Shown one piece after another: positions 1 through 9,111 of a stretch of 64,000 nucleotides of DNA. The notes under the pieces were generated by a model. It was not told where the DNA came from. It ran no database searches and saw nothing but the letters and a program-made list of their open reading frames with translations. The DNA is taken from positions 1-64,000 of the forward strand of contig JASHNS010000053.1 of the NCBI GenBank assembly GCA_030041515.1, read 5' to 3'. The position numbers and the translations under genes are program-made. This stretch comes from Acidobacteriaceae bacterium. GTDB taxonomy: Bacteria > Acidobacteriota > Terriglobia > Terriglobales > Acidobacteriaceae. Numbering within the stretch: position 1 is the first letter of the stretch; each line of letters begins with the position of its first letter.

Positions 1-2
1 CC

Positions 3-1340
3 AGCCTGCGCTGGCAGGCCCGCATCGACTGGGTCGCGTTCTTCTTCTTCTCCGTCTTCGCCCATTTTCTAGTGGACATCTTCTTCGTCGGCGATGTGCT
101 CATGAGCGCGCGGCTCCTGCTGCTGGGCATCTTTGCCCTCATCGATCGCTTCCGCAAGCGGCATATCCCTCCCGGCGACTACCGCCCCCGCGTGGCCGTG
201 CTCATTCCCGCCTATAACGAAGAGGTCGTGATCGTCCGCACCATCCGCTCCGTGCTGAAATCGGACTACCCCGACATCCGGGTCATCGTCATCGATGACG
301 GCTCTCTCGATCGCACCTTCGACGCCGCCCGCGAAGCCTTCCCCGAAGAGATTGCCGCGCACCGGCTGCTGGTCCTCACCAAGCCGAACTCCGGCAAAGC
401 CGAGGCGCTCAATTTCGGCCTGAATCACGTGGAGGAGGAAGTCTACGTCGGCATCGACGCCGACACCGTCATCGCCCCGGACGCCATTTCGAAGCTGGTC
501 CGGTGGTTCGCTGACCCGCGCGTCGGCGCCGTCGCCGGCAATGCCAAGGTCGGCAACCGCATCAATCTCTGGACGCAGTGGCAGGCCCTCGAATACATCA
601 CCAGCCAGAACTTCGAGCGTCGCGCCATGGACCTCTTCAACGTCGTCACCGTGGTTCCCGGCGCCATCGGCGCATGGCGCACCAGCGCCGTGAAGCACGG
701 CGGTTGCTATCCCGTGAATACCGTCGCCGAAGACGCCGACCTGACCATGAATCTGCTCGAACACCAGTACAAGGTGATCTACGACGATCACGCGCTCGCT
801 TTTACTGAGGCCCCCGCCACCGCGCGCAGCCTCATGCAGCAGCGCTTCCGCTGGTCCTTCGGCATTCTTCAGGCTGTCTTCAAGCATTGGGGTGCGGTCC
901 GCACCAACCGCGCCATGGGCTTCTTCGCCCTGCCGAACATTCTCGTCTTCCAGATTCTCTTTCCGCTGTTCTCGCCCCTCATCGACATCATGTTCGCCAT
1001 CGGCGTCGTCCAGTACCTGGTCGACCGGCACTTCCATCCGGAAACCGCCAGCGCCGCCAGCTTTGAGAAGCTGCTCGCCTACTTCCTCATCTTCATCGTC
1101 ATCGACTTCATCACCTCCACGCTGGCCTTTATGCTGGAGCCGCGCCACCCCGTCAATAAAGGCGACGGCTGGCTGCTCTTCCACATCTGGCTGCAGCGCT
1201 TCTCCTACCGGCAGATTTTCTCCGTGGTGCTCTTCCGCACCCTCAAGCGCGCCATTGAAGGCCGGCCCTTCAACTGGGAAAAAATCGAGCGCACCGCGCG
1301 CATGTCGCGCAAGACCGAGGAGATCGCCGCCGGCGAATAG
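3..1340 (+). CDS. Family 2 glycosyltransferase, membrane bound (5' end outside window)
   Basis: The reading frame is open to the window edge, so the N-terminus lies upstream; the GTG at 72 is an internal codon, not a convincing start. The visible part opens with a hydrophobic stretch (WVAFFFFSVFAHF) and then a GT2 catalytic domain: IPAYNEE, VIDDGS, the metal-binding DADT, the EDADLT acidic motif and the QQRFRWSFG (QxxRW) motif. Three or more C-terminal membrane segments follow. This order is that of processive synthases of the PgaC/BcsA/hyaluronan-synthase type, which polymerise sugars from nucleotide-sugar donors at the inner membrane. The product cannot be told from sequence. A second membrane glycosyltransferase starts 26 bases downstream, so the two probably form a surface-polysaccharide operon. 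Confidence 0.85.
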   Translation, partial: SLRWQARIDWVAFFFFSVFAHFLVDIFFVGDVLMSARLLLLGIFALIDRFRKRHIPPGDYRPRVAVLIPAYNEEVVIVRTIRSVLKSDYPDIRVIVIDDGSLDRTFDAAREAFPEEIAAHRLLVLTKPNSGKAEALNFGLNHVEEEVYVGIDADTVIAPDAISKLVRWFADPRVGAVAGNAKVGNRINLWTQWQALEYITSQNFERRAMDLFNVVTVVPGAIGAWRTSAVKHGGCYPVNTVAEDADLTMNLLEHQYKVIYDDHALAFTEAPATARSLMQQRFRWSFGILQAVFKHWGAVRTNRAMGFFALPNILVFQILFPLFSPLIDIMFAIGVVQYLVDRHFHPETASAASFEKLLAYFLIFIVIDFITSTLAFMLEPRHPVNKGDGWLLFHIWLQRFSYRQIFSVVLFRTLKRAIEGRPFNWEKIERTARMSRKTEEIAAGE

Positions 1341-1366
1341 CGATCTGCGGCGTTCTCCCCGCCGCG

Positions 1367-2803
1367 GTGGTACAACGGGACGTGGCATTGCGTCGCAGGC
1401 TCAGGGCGGAAACGGGAGCGGTCGCGCTGGTGCTGGCTTCCGGCCTCGCGCTGCGCCTCTATTACCTCTTCCTCCCCGTCGCCACCGACGACGATACGGC
1501 CGCCTACTCGCAGCTGGCTCACAACTGGTTCCACCACGGCGTCTACGGATTCGTTCACAACGGCCGCATCGTGCCCAGCCTGATCCGGCTGCCTGGGTAT
1601 CCGCTCTTTCTTGGCATCGTCTTCGCCGTCTTCGGGCAGAACCACCTTCGCCCTGCATTCCTCCTCCAGGCGCTCGCCGACCTGGGCGGCTGCTGGCTCC
1701 TCTATGATTGCCTTCGCGTCGAAGTCCCCCGCCGCGCCGCATGGGCCGGCTTGCTGCTGGCGGTCTTCTGCCCATTTACGGCCGCTTACACCGCCGCTGG
1801 CATGACCGAGAGCCTGTCCATCGCCTGCGTCAGCCTCGCGATCTGGTCTCTCGCGCGATTCGTGCGCGCCGCACGCGCAGGGCGCCCCCGCGTGGCTCCG
1901 CTGTTGCTGCTCGCTGCCGCTGCTGGATGCGCCACGCTGCTGCGCCCCGATGGCGCCCTGCTGCTGGCCGTCTTTGCCGCAGCCGTCTTCTGGTACGCGC
2001 GCACAGCCCTGGGCGCGCTTCGCTCCCTGCGCCTGGCAATCCTCACCGCGATTCTGGCGGCGTTGCCGCTGGTTCCGTGGACCCTCCGCAATGCGCAAAC
2101 TTTCCGCGTCTTCCAGCCCCTCGCCCCGGCCGAAGCGAATAATCCCGGCGAGTTCTCGCCCCAGGGGTTTCGTCGCTGGATGCGCACCTGGACAATCGAC
2201 TATGAGAATACCGACGACGTTGCGTGGAATCAGGAGGGCGTCATCGACCCGGATTCCATCCCACCGCGCGCCTGCTCTACCCCCCAGCAGTGCCGCGAGA
2301 CAAGGGCTCTGATCGCGGAACATAACCGGCTCGGCAACGTTACTCCCGCTCTGGATGCGCAGTTTGCCGCCCTGGCCGCCCAGCGCATTCGCGAGCACCC
2401 GCTGGACTACTACCTCTTCATGCCCGCGCTGCGCATCGCTGATATGTGGCTGCGCCCGCGCACGGAGCTCTTCAACATCGACGACGACTGGTGGCACTGG
2501 AGCGACAACCCCGAAGACAGCGCTCTCTCCGTCCTTCTCGGCCTCGTAAATCTCGTCTACGTGGCGCTGGCGGTCTGGGGTTTTGCGCGGCGGCGCGTTC
2601 CCCTCGCCGCGGCGCTGCTGGCATACATGCTGTTGCGCAGTCTCGTCATCGCCACCATGCCCAATCCCGAGCAGCGCTACACCATGGAGTGCTTTCCCAT
2701 GCTGATTCTCGCCGCCGCCTGCGTCTTCGCCGGCGATCGCAAAGCCGCAGGCGGCGGCGCTTCTGCAACGGTGGCCGAAGTACCGTCAGACATGGCCGCC
2801 TGA
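1367..2803 (+). CDS. Multi-pass membrane glycosyltransferase, GT39/ArnT-like
   Basis: 478 residues starting with GTG. About ten hydrophobic segments; a first periplasmic loop with an acidic motif (TDDDTAAY) and RLPGYPLFL, both typical of dolichyl/undecaprenyl-phosphate-sugar-dependent glycosyltransferases (GT39/GT83 fold). A soluble loop of roughly 100 residues follows the middle membrane segments, then PNPEQRYTME before the last segments. Members transfer a sugar from a polyprenyl carrier to an acceptor on the periplasmic face. Acceptor unknown. It follows the GT2 gene by 26 bases and its 3' end overlaps the convergent DUF72 gene by 18 bases. Another GTG at 1382 is a possible start. Confidence 0.7.
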   Translation: MVQRDVALRRRLRAETGAVALVLASGLALRLYYLFLPVATDDDTAAYSQLAHNWFHHGVYGFVHNGRIVPSLIRLPGYPLFLGIVFAVFGQNHLRPAFLLQALADLGGCWLLYDCLRVEVPRRAAWAGLLLAVFCPFTAAYTAAGMTESLSIACVSLAIWSLARFVRAARAGRPRVAPLLLLAAAAGCATLLRPDGALLLAVFAAAVFWYARTALGALRSLRLAILTAILAALPLVPWTLRNAQTFRVFQPLAPAEANNPGEFSPQGFRRWMRTWTIDYENTDDVAWNQEGVIDPDSIPPRACSTPQQCRETRALIAEHNRLGNVTPALDAQFAALAAQRIREHPLDYYLFMPALRIADMWLRPRTELFNIDDDWWHWSDNPEDSALSVLLGLVNLVYVALAVWGFARRRVPLAAALLAYMLLRSLVIATMPNPEQRYTMECFPMLILAAACVFAGDRKAAGGGASATVAEVPSDMAA

Positions 2804-3718
2804 GCCAGGCAGCAGTTTCTCCACGCGCTGCCGCAGCGCCTGCGCGTCAAAGGGAGCGCGCACCTTCGCGTCATTGTCGAAATAGACGTATACATCCCGC
2901 TTGGCGCGCTTCGGAGGACGAGCGGCCGAGGCGTATTCGCCCTCGGGAACAGCGGGCGAGCTCATCGGATGGTCGCGCGGCTCTCCGCCCTGCGCCCAGG
3001 CGGCGATGCGCCGCGCCCAGACGTCGAGGGCCTCGCCGCTGTATCCGCTGGCATAGAGCTGCTCGGAACCGTGGAGGCGCAAGTACAGCAAATCTGCGGT
3101 GACGTCGAGCAGCCGCGGCCACTCCACCGTATCGGCGCAGACCAGGGCGACCTTGTGCCGGCGCAGCAGCGTGACAAACTCCGGCGTAACAAAGCTGGGG
3201 TGGCGAATTTCGATGGCATGGCGCAGCCGGTACTTGCCGCGCGGCTCCAGAAAGGCGCGGCCTTTCAGCCGCGCATCGTGCTCGCCTCCCAATTCCGCCG
3301 CAGCCTCCGTATCCCCGGGCAGCATCGTGAAAAACTCGTCCAGAAGTTCTGGATTGAAGCCGAAATTCGGCGGAAACTGCCAGAGGAATGGACCGAGTTT
3401 GCCTTCCAGCTGCAGCATGCCGGAGGCGAAATAATTCGCCAGCGCAGTGCGGATGTTCCGGAGCTTGCGCATGTGCGTGATGAAGCGCGACCCCTTCACA
3501 GCGAAGACAAAGTCATCGGGTGTCTCCGCCGCCCACTTCGCATAGCTCGACGGCCGCTGCAGCGAGTAAAACGTGCCGTTGATCTCGATGGTCGGGAACG
3601 TCTCCGCCGCAAAGGCCAGCTCGCGCCTGTGCTGGAGCTTCTCCGGATAGAAGACGCCGCGCCACCCCTTGTAGGTCCAGCCGGAGATGCCGATACGAAC
3701 TCTGCCGTAGGCGCTCAC
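2786..3718 (-). CDS. DUF72 family protein
   Basis: 310 residues from the GTG at 3718, which places the family's usual N-terminal motif RIGISGWTYKGW nine residues in. An ATG at 3808 would add 30 residues unlike the family ([13 protein letters not shown]...), and the frame stays open further upstream over the glyQ strand, which I take as antisense shadow. Recognisable family motifs are EINGTFYSLQ, FAVKGSRFITHMRKL, GPFLWQFPPNF, EIRHPSF and YVYFDND. DUF72 proteins have a TIM-barrel-like fold and no firmly established reaction. It is convergent with the upstream glycosyltransferase (18-base overlap) and divergent from glyQ. Confidence 0.85.
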   Translation of the reverse strand: MSAYGRVRIGISGWTYKGWRGVFYPEKLQHRRELAFAAETFPTIEINGTFYSLQRPSSYAKWAAETPDDFVFAVKGSRFITHMRKLRNIRTALANYFASGMLQLEGKLGPFLWQFPPNFGFNPELLDEFFTMLPGDTEAAAELGGEHDARLKGRAFLEPRGKYRLRHAIEIRHPSFVTPEFVTLLRRHKVALVCADTVEWPRLLDVTADLLYLRLHGSEQLYASGYSGEALDVWARRIAAWAQGGEPRDHPMSSPAVPEGEYASAARPPKRAKRDVYVYFDNDAKVRAPFDAQALRQRVEKLLPGSGGHV

Positions 3719-3832
3719 GCAAAGTTGGGACTGAGACCAGCGGTCCAGCGGTTGCACGTGCGGCGGCCATGATGCATTCGGTGCCCACTGCCGATAGAAT
3801 CGATACATCGCTTTAGAACACGAGAGCCAGCG

Positions 3833-4867
3833 TTGACGCCAAACCCTTCGTTGACCTACCAGGAACTGTTGCTGCGCCTCCAGAACTTCTGGGCCGAGCG
3901 CGGCTGCGTCCTGGCCCAGCCTTATGACGTCGAAGTGGGAGCGGGCACCATGTCGCCGGACACATTCCTGCGCGTGCTCGGTCCCGATCCCATCGCCATT
4001 GCGTACACGCAGCCCTCGCGGCGCCCCGCCGACGGCCGCTATGGCGAGAATCCCAACCGCCTCTACAAGCACACCCAGCTCCAGGTAATCCTGAAGCCGC
4101 CGCCAGCCGATATCCAGGAAATTTATCTCGACTCGCTCGAGGCCATCGGCATTCGCCTGCGCGAGCACGACATCAAGTTCGAGGAAGACAACTGGGAGTG
4201 GCCCGTCGGCGGCGCGTGGGGCGTGGGCTGGCAGGTCATGCTCGACGGCCTCGAGATTACCCAGTTCACCTACTTCCAGCAGTGCGGAGGCATGGACCTC
4301 GATCCCATCTCCGGCGAGATCACCTACGGCCTCGAGCGCATCGCTGCGTTCCTGCAGGACGTCGACTCCATCTACGACATCGTGTGGGCGCGCGATCCGA
4401 AATCCGGCCGCGCCATCACCTACCGCGAGGTTCGCCTGCAGGAAGAGTTGCAGCTTTCGGTCTACAACTTCGAAGCCGCGGACATCAGCAAGCTGTGGGA
4501 GCATCTGCGCCTCTACGAAGCAGAATGCCAGGCGCTCCTCGATGAGTTCCGTGCGCGCTTCAGCCCGAAGGCGGAGAAGTCCGCAGAACGCCACGTGAAA
4601 ATCCACGACCGGCTGGTGCATGCGGACGCCACGCCGCCCAGGGACGAAGATTTACGCGAGGCTCTCCAGCGCTTTCCGGTGCTGGGTGCCTACGAACTCT
4701 GCCTCAAGTGCTCCCATCTCTTCAATCTCCTCGACGCCCGCGGCGCTATCTCCGTCACCGAGCGCGTCGCCGTCATGGCGCGCATTCGCAACATGGTCGT
4801 CGGCGTGGCCAAAGCGTATGCCGCGCAGCGCCTCGGCGCGCAACAGCAGGAAATGGGGGCCGCCTAA
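3833..4867 (+). CDS. glyQ: Glycyl-tRNA synthetase alpha subunit
   Basis: 344 residues. Carries the near-invariant alpha-subunit block: [27 protein letters not shown], then [34 protein letters not shown] and [11 protein letters not shown]. The subunit holds the class II catalytic core and pairs with GlyS to charge tRNA-Gly in the cytoplasm. Start is TTG at 3833, which puts [13 protein letters not shown] at the expected distance. The C-terminus runs about 40 residues past the usual ~300. glyS begins two bases after the stop, so the subunits are translationally coupled. Confidence 0.97.
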   Translation: MTPNPSLTYQELLLRLQNFWAERGCVLAQPYDVEVGAGTMSPDTFLRVLGPDPIAIAYTQPSRRPADGRYGENPNRLYKHTQLQVILKPPPADIQEIYLDSLEAIGIRLREHDIKFEEDNWEWPVGGAWGVGWQVMLDGLEITQFTYFQQCGGMDLDPISGEITYGLERIAAFLQDVDSIYDIVWARDPKSGRAITYREVRLQEELQLSVYNFEAADISKLWEHLRLYEAECQALLDEFRARFSPKAEKSAERHVKIHDRLVHADATPPRDEDLREALQRFPVLGAYELCLKCSHLFNLLDARGAISVTERVAVMARIRNMVVGVAKAYAAQRLGAQQQEMGAA

Positions 4868-4869
4868 CC

Positions 4870-6969
4870 ATGCCGGATTTGCTGTTCGAAGCAGGAATGG
4901 AAGAGATTCCGGCGCGCATGATCGCGGCGGCCGAGAAGGAATTAACCGACCGCATCGTCGCGATGCTCGGCCGCGAGCGGCTCCTCGTCGACTCCCACGA
5001 AGTCCACAGTTACTCCACGCCACGCCGTCTGGCCGTCCAGGTGAGCGGCGTGCTCGAGCGCCAGCCCGACGTCACCGAACGCATGACCGGCCCCGCCTCG
5101 TCCGTCGCCTTCAAAGACGAAAAGCCGACGCCCGCCGCGCAGGCCTTCGCGAAGAAAGCTGGCGTGCCCGTCGAAGCTCTCGAAAAGACAGCTACGCCAA
5201 AGGGCGATTATGTATCCGCGACGGTGACACATCGCGGACGCCCCGCCATCGAAGTCCTGGGCGACCGCCTGGCCGCCGAACTCGCCGCGATCTACTGGCC
5301 CAAAAATATGTACTGGCGCGCGCACAAGCCCGAGCGCTTCGTGCGCCCCGTCCGCTGGATCGTCGCCATGCTCGATCACGACGTCATCTCGGTGGAGTTC
5401 GCGGGTGTGCGCGCCGGCAAGCAGACCTTCGGCCACCGCATCCTGAACGGAACCCAGCCGGTCGTCATCGACCACCCCGATGATTACGTCGGCGCTCTCG
5501 AAGCCGCGAAGGTCACGGCGGATGTCGCCCTGCGCCGCCATCGCATCCGCAAAGCCCTCGACCAGGAGACGCGCGGCATTCCCGGCGCGCGCTGGCGCGA
5601 GGATACTGCCCTCGTCGAAACCGTCACCCACCTCACGGAGTGGCCCTCTGTGGTGATGGGCACGTTCGATCGCGAATATCTCGCGCTGCCCGAAGAGGTC
5701 CTGGTCACCGTCATGCGCGACCACCAGAAGTATTTCGCGGTCGAGAATCCCCAGGGCAGGCTGGAGCCATATTTCCTCGCCGTGCTCAATACGCACCCCG
5801 AAGAATCCGGCGTCGAAACCATCCGCCACGGCAACGAGCGCGTGCTCCGCGCCCGCTTCAACGACGCGCGCTTTTTCTGGAACGTCGATCAGAAGGTCAC
5901 GCTCGAAGTTCGCGTCGAGATGCTGAAGTCGGTCACCTTCCACAAGGAGCTGGGCAGTTACTGGGACAAGACGCAGGCGAATCTGCGTATCGCTCGGGGC
6001 CTCGCGGACACATTGAGCGAACGTGGAGTGCCGCTTGACAGGGAAGCACTGATAAAGGCGGTGGGCTGTGCCAGGACCGACCTCACCACCGAGTTGGTGA
6101 AGGAATTCACCGAGCTGCAGGGCATCGTCGGCGGCCTCTACGCCCGCGCCCAGGGTCTCGGCGAAACGGTCGCCCAGGCCATCTACTGGCAATATTCTCC
6201 GGCTGCCGTCGAGGACCCGATCCCACCCACCGTTGAGGGTCAGGTGCTCGGACTCGCCGACCGCATCCAGACCATGGTCGCGATGTTCGGCATTGGTCTC
6301 GAACCCACAGGCTCCAAAGATCCCTTCGCCCTCCGCCGCGCAGCCAATGCCATCGTGAAAATCCTGGCCGAGTCGGGGTTGCCGCTCACCATCTCCGATC
6401 TGTTATGCGCGGTTCCGTCCGAAGGCGGCCCGGAAATCCGCGAGAAGCTGCTGGCCTTCTTCCGCGAGCGCCTGGAGTTTTACCTGCGCGACGTACGCGG
6501 CTTCGCCTACGACGTCGTGAATGCGGTCCTGGCAGCCGGTTGCGAAGACGTGCGCGACGCGATCGCCCGCGCGGAAGCTCTGGCCGCCGTCCGCGGTTCG
6601 GAAGATCTGGCCGCCATCTCCGCGGCGTTCAAGCGCATCAAGAACATCCTGCGCCAGGCCACCGAGAAGGGAATTGCGGCCGGGGCCACCGTCCAGTCGA
6701 ACCTGCTGCAGGAGCCGGCGGAGCAGGCCCTCTGCGCCGAGGCCGAAAAGCTCGCCCCCGTAGTCGAAGACCTGCGCAGGCGCGGCGAGTATCGCCACGC
6801 GCTTGAGCGGATCGCGACCCTCCGCCCCCACGTCGACCTTTTCTTCGACAAGGTCATGGTCATGGTCGTCGACGAAATCGTCCGCCGCAATCGCCTCGCT
6901 CTGATCGCCCAGGTGCTCAGCGGATTTTCTTCCATCGCCGACTTCTCCGAACTGGTGTCTGCCTCATGA
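4870..6969 (+). CDS. glyS: Glycyl-tRNA synthetase beta subunit
   Basis: 699 residues, the usual beta-subunit length. Starts with the family hallmark MPDLLFEAGMEEIPARM. Other landmarks are YSTPRRLAV, the KFLGHRIL-like FGHRILNGTQP, VMRDHQKYF, FLAVLNT, HGNERVLRARFNDARFF and the LADRIQTMVAMFGIGLEPTGSKDPFALRR block. The C-terminal ~120 residues resemble the DALR anticodon-binding domain. Works with GlyQ in tRNA-Gly charging. It overlaps the following methyltransferase gene by four bases (ATGA). Confidence 0.97.
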   Translation: MPDLLFEAGMEEIPARMIAAAEKELTDRIVAMLGRERLLVDSHEVHSYSTPRRLAVQVSGVLERQPDVTERMTGPASSVAFKDEKPTPAAQAFAKKAGVPVEALEKTATPKGDYVSATVTHRGRPAIEVLGDRLAAELAAIYWPKNMYWRAHKPERFVRPVRWIVAMLDHDVISVEFAGVRAGKQTFGHRILNGTQPVVIDHPDDYVGALEAAKVTADVALRRHRIRKALDQETRGIPGARWREDTALVETVTHLTEWPSVVMGTFDREYLALPEEVLVTVMRDHQKYFAVENPQGRLEPYFLAVLNTHPEESGVETIRHGNERVLRARFNDARFFWNVDQKVTLEVRVEMLKSVTFHKELGSYWDKTQANLRIARGLADTLSERGVPLDREALIKAVGCARTDLTTELVKEFTELQGIVGGLYARAQGLGETVAQAIYWQYSPAAVEDPIPPTVEGQVLGLADRIQTMVAMFGIGLEPTGSKDPFALRRAANAIVKILAESGLPLTISDLLCAVPSEGGPEIREKLLAFFRERLEFYLRDVRGFAYDVVNAVLAAGCEDVRDAIARAEALAAVRGSEDLAAISAAFKRIKNILRQATEKGIAAGATVQSNLLQEPAEQALCAEAEKLAPVVEDLRRRGEYRHALERIATLRPHVDLFFDKVMVMVVDEIVRRNRLALIAQVLSGFSSIADFSELVSAS

Positions 6970-7682
6970 GCCCCCGCGAACCCCGGCCCCGCTCCCGCGG
7001 CAACACGAAAATGAAGCCCGAGAAAACCTGGGTCGCCGTCGAAGAGTACATGGACGAGCTGCTGCTCTCGCCGGACCCGGTGCTGGACGCGGCGCGCAAG
7101 GCCAGCGCCGCCGCCGGCTTGCCCGATATCGCCGTCACCCCCGGGCAGGGCCGGTTTCTGCAGCTGCTGGCGCGTATGCGCGGGGCGCGGCACATCCTCG
7201 AAATCGGTACGCTCGGCGGCTACAGCACCATCTGGCTGGCCCGCGCGCTGCCCGCCGACGGCCGCCTGATCACCGTCGAAGCCGAAGCGAAGCACTGCGA
7301 GGTCGCCCGCGCCAACGTCGCCCGCGCCGGCCTTTCCGCTCGCGTCGATTTCCGTCTCGGCGAGGCGCTCGAACTGCTCCCCGAACTTGCCGCCGAAGGA
7401 CTCGAACCCTTCGACTTCGCCTTCATCGACGCCGACAAGGAAAACACCGCGGAATATTTCAAATGGGCGATCCGCCTGGCGCGTCCCGGCGCCGCCATCG
7501 TCGTCGATAACGTCGTGCGCGATGGGGAAGTCGCCGACCGGAACACAACCGACGAACGCGTGCAGGGGATTCGCCGTTTTTTGGACGCGGTAGCCGCCGA
7601 GCCGCGCGTCAGCGCCACCACCCTCCAGACCGTCGGCGGCAAAGGCTACGACGGATTCACCCTGGCGCTGCTCAACAGCTAA
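6966..7682 (+). CDS. SAM-dependent O-methyltransferase (catechol/caffeoyl-CoA type)
   Basis: 238 residues. Motif I for S-adenosylmethionine binding is EIGTLGGYST (about 79-88); the divalent-metal site FAFIDADKEN (about 151-160) and IVVDNVVRDGEV match the metal-dependent class of small-molecule O-methyltransferases (methyltransf_3). The substrate is not predictable. Start at 6966 overlaps the glyS stop as ATGA; an ATG at 7011 (MKPEKTW) would remove a short basic, proline-rich leader and is also plausible. It ends four bases inside the convergent alcohol dehydrogenase gene. Confidence 0.9.
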   Translation: MSPREPRPRSRGNTKMKPEKTWVAVEEYMDELLLSPDPVLDAARKASAAAGLPDIAVTPGQGRFLQLLARMRGARHILEIGTLGGYSTIWLARALPADGRLITVEAEAKHCEVARANVARAGLSARVDFRLGEALELLPELAAEGLEPFDFAFIDADKENTAEYFKWAIRLARPGAAIVVDNVVRDGEVADRNTTDERVQGIRRFLDAVAAEPRVSATTLQTVGGKGYDGFTLALLNS

Positions 7683-8677
7683 GGCGTAACAACCGCAGCC
7701 CCATCGATGCGATCCTCGGCCACGGCCAGCAGCGCTTCATTTACCTTATCCAGCGAAAACACTGTTGTCCGCGGACGAATCTCAATCTCCTGCGCCAGCG
7801 CCACAAAATCGCGAGCATCCTCCCGCGTCATGTTCGCCACGCTGCGCAGCTGCCGTTCGCCCCACAGCAGGTGGTCGTAGTCGAACTGCGGCATGCGATC
7901 CAGATGAATGGCATTGATCGCGACAATCCCTCCCTTGCGCAGTGAAGCGAGTGCGGCCACCACCACATCCCCGCTGGGCGCGAAGGTCACCGCACAGTCG
8001 AGCGGCGCCGGCGGCCGCTCCATCGCATCGCCCACCCACGTCGCGCCCAGGCTGCGCGCCAGCTCCTGGTGCGATGCGCCGCGCGTCGACACGTACACCT
8101 CGCACTTCCAGTGCTGCAGCACCTCGATGGCCAGGTGCGCGGAAGCCCCAAATCCGAAGAGACCTACGCGGTCGCCAGGCTGTACCTCGGCCACGCGCAG
8201 GCTCCTGAAACCGATGATGCCGGCGCAAAGCAGCGGCGCCAGGTCCGTCGCGGCTGGCTCCTCCGGCAGCGGAATCAAAAAGTCCGCGCGCGCCACAGCA
8301 TATTCCGCATAGCCGCCATCCACGGAGTACCCGGTAAAAGTTGGATGGTCGCAGAGATTCTCGCGCCCCTTGCGGCAAAGCGGGCAGTTGCCGTCCACCC
8401 CGCCCAGCCAGCTCACGCCCGCGCGCTCGCCCAGGCGAACGCCGTGCGCCTGCGCACCCAGCTGATCCACGCGTCCCACAATCTGGTGGCCCGGAATGAC
8501 AGCATCGCGCAGCGGCGGCAATTCCCCCGCCGTGATATGCAGATCCGTCCGGCACACGCCGCAGGCTTCCACCTTCAGCAGAATTTCGCCAGTGCCAGGC
8601 TCGGGGACCGGCAGGTTCTCCACCGTCAGCGGACGGCTGGCAATCGGCGCGGGATGATGCAGCACGGCGGCGCGCAT
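7679..8677 (-). CDS. Zinc-dependent alcohol dehydrogenase (MDR family)
   Basis: 332 residues. GroES-like domain with catalytic-zinc motif CGVCRTDLH (Cys39, His47) and PGHQIVG (His64); Rossmann domain with GLFGFGASAHL. The structural-zinc lobe reads GVDGNCPLCRKGRENLC: three cysteines (98, 101, 109) are present but the usual first cysteine is Asp95. The protein belongs to the subfamily with GHQ rather than GHE at the catalytic zinc. Likely an NAD(P)-linked alcohol/aldehyde oxidoreductase; substrate unknown. Stop codon TAG. Convergent with the O-methyltransferase. Confidence 0.9.
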   Translation of the reverse strand: MRAAVLHHPAPIASRPLTVENLPVPEPGTGEILLKVEACGVCRTDLHITAGELPPLRDAVIPGHQIVGRVDQLGAQAHGVRLGERAGVSWLGGVDGNCPLCRKGRENLCDHPTFTGYSVDGGYAEYAVARADFLIPLPEEPAATDLAPLLCAGIIGFRSLRVAEVQPGDRVGLFGFGASAHLAIEVLQHWKCEVYVSTRGASHQELARSLGATWVGDAMERPPAPLDCAVTFAPSGDVVVAALASLRKGGIVAINAIHLDRMPQFDYDHLLWGERQLRSVANMTREDARDFVALAQEIEIRPRTTVFSLDKVNEALLAVAEDRIDGAAVVTP

Positions 8678-8720
8678 GTGCTTTCAGATTAGCTCCGGCC
8701 CGCGCCTCGATGCGAAGTTG

Positions 8721-9104
8721 CTACTCCGTCTCCGGCATTTGCGTGATCGAAAGAACGTTGCCGTCCGGGTCGCGAAACCACGCCACGCGCGCGCCGCCCG
8801 GAGCGCTCCACAGCCCCAGCTCGTCCTGTTCCATCCCGGGATAGCGCTCGAAGTACACGCCCGCGGCCGACAACCTGCGTGCTGTCGCGGCAGCATCCCT
8901 CACCTGCCATCCCAGCACCGTGAATCGCTGCGCCTGAAATTCACCCGCCAGCGTGGCGCGCAAAGGCGTGCCGCCGGCGTCGAAGACCAGCGCGAACCGG
9001 TCCTCGCTCTGGAGCCGCAGCCCCAGCGTGTCGCGGTAAAAGCCGCGCGCGCGGTCCGCATCGCGGATCGGCACAAAGGCCACCAGTTTCTGGTTCTCTA
9101 ACAT
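8721..9104 (-). CDS. VOC (glyoxalase/bleomycin-resistance fold) protein
   Basis: 127 residues with the beta-alpha-beta-beta-beta repeat signature of the vicinal oxygen chelate fold: LVAFVPIRDADRARGFYRDTLGL at the N-terminus and WFRDPDGNVLSITQ at the C-terminus. The C-terminal D-P-D-G-N pattern is typical; no clear assignment to glyoxalase I or a dioxygenase can be made. The stop of this gene lies 43 bases before the alcohol dehydrogenase start on the same strand, and the DLH-like gene's start is upstream, but whether they share a transcript is unknown. Confidence 0.85.
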   Translation of the reverse strand: MLENQKLVAFVPIRDADRARGFYRDTLGLRLQSEDRFALVFDAGGTPLRATLAGEFQAQRFTVLGWQVRDAAATARRLSAAGVYFERYPGMEQDELGLWSAPGGARVAWFRDPDGNVLSITQMPETE

Positions 9105-9111
9105 GGGTCCT

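Noticed and set aside
3719-4621. N-terminal extension of the DUF72 protein over glyQ
   Set aside because: The extension lies antisense to glyQ and has no similarity to the family; the domain starts at 3718.
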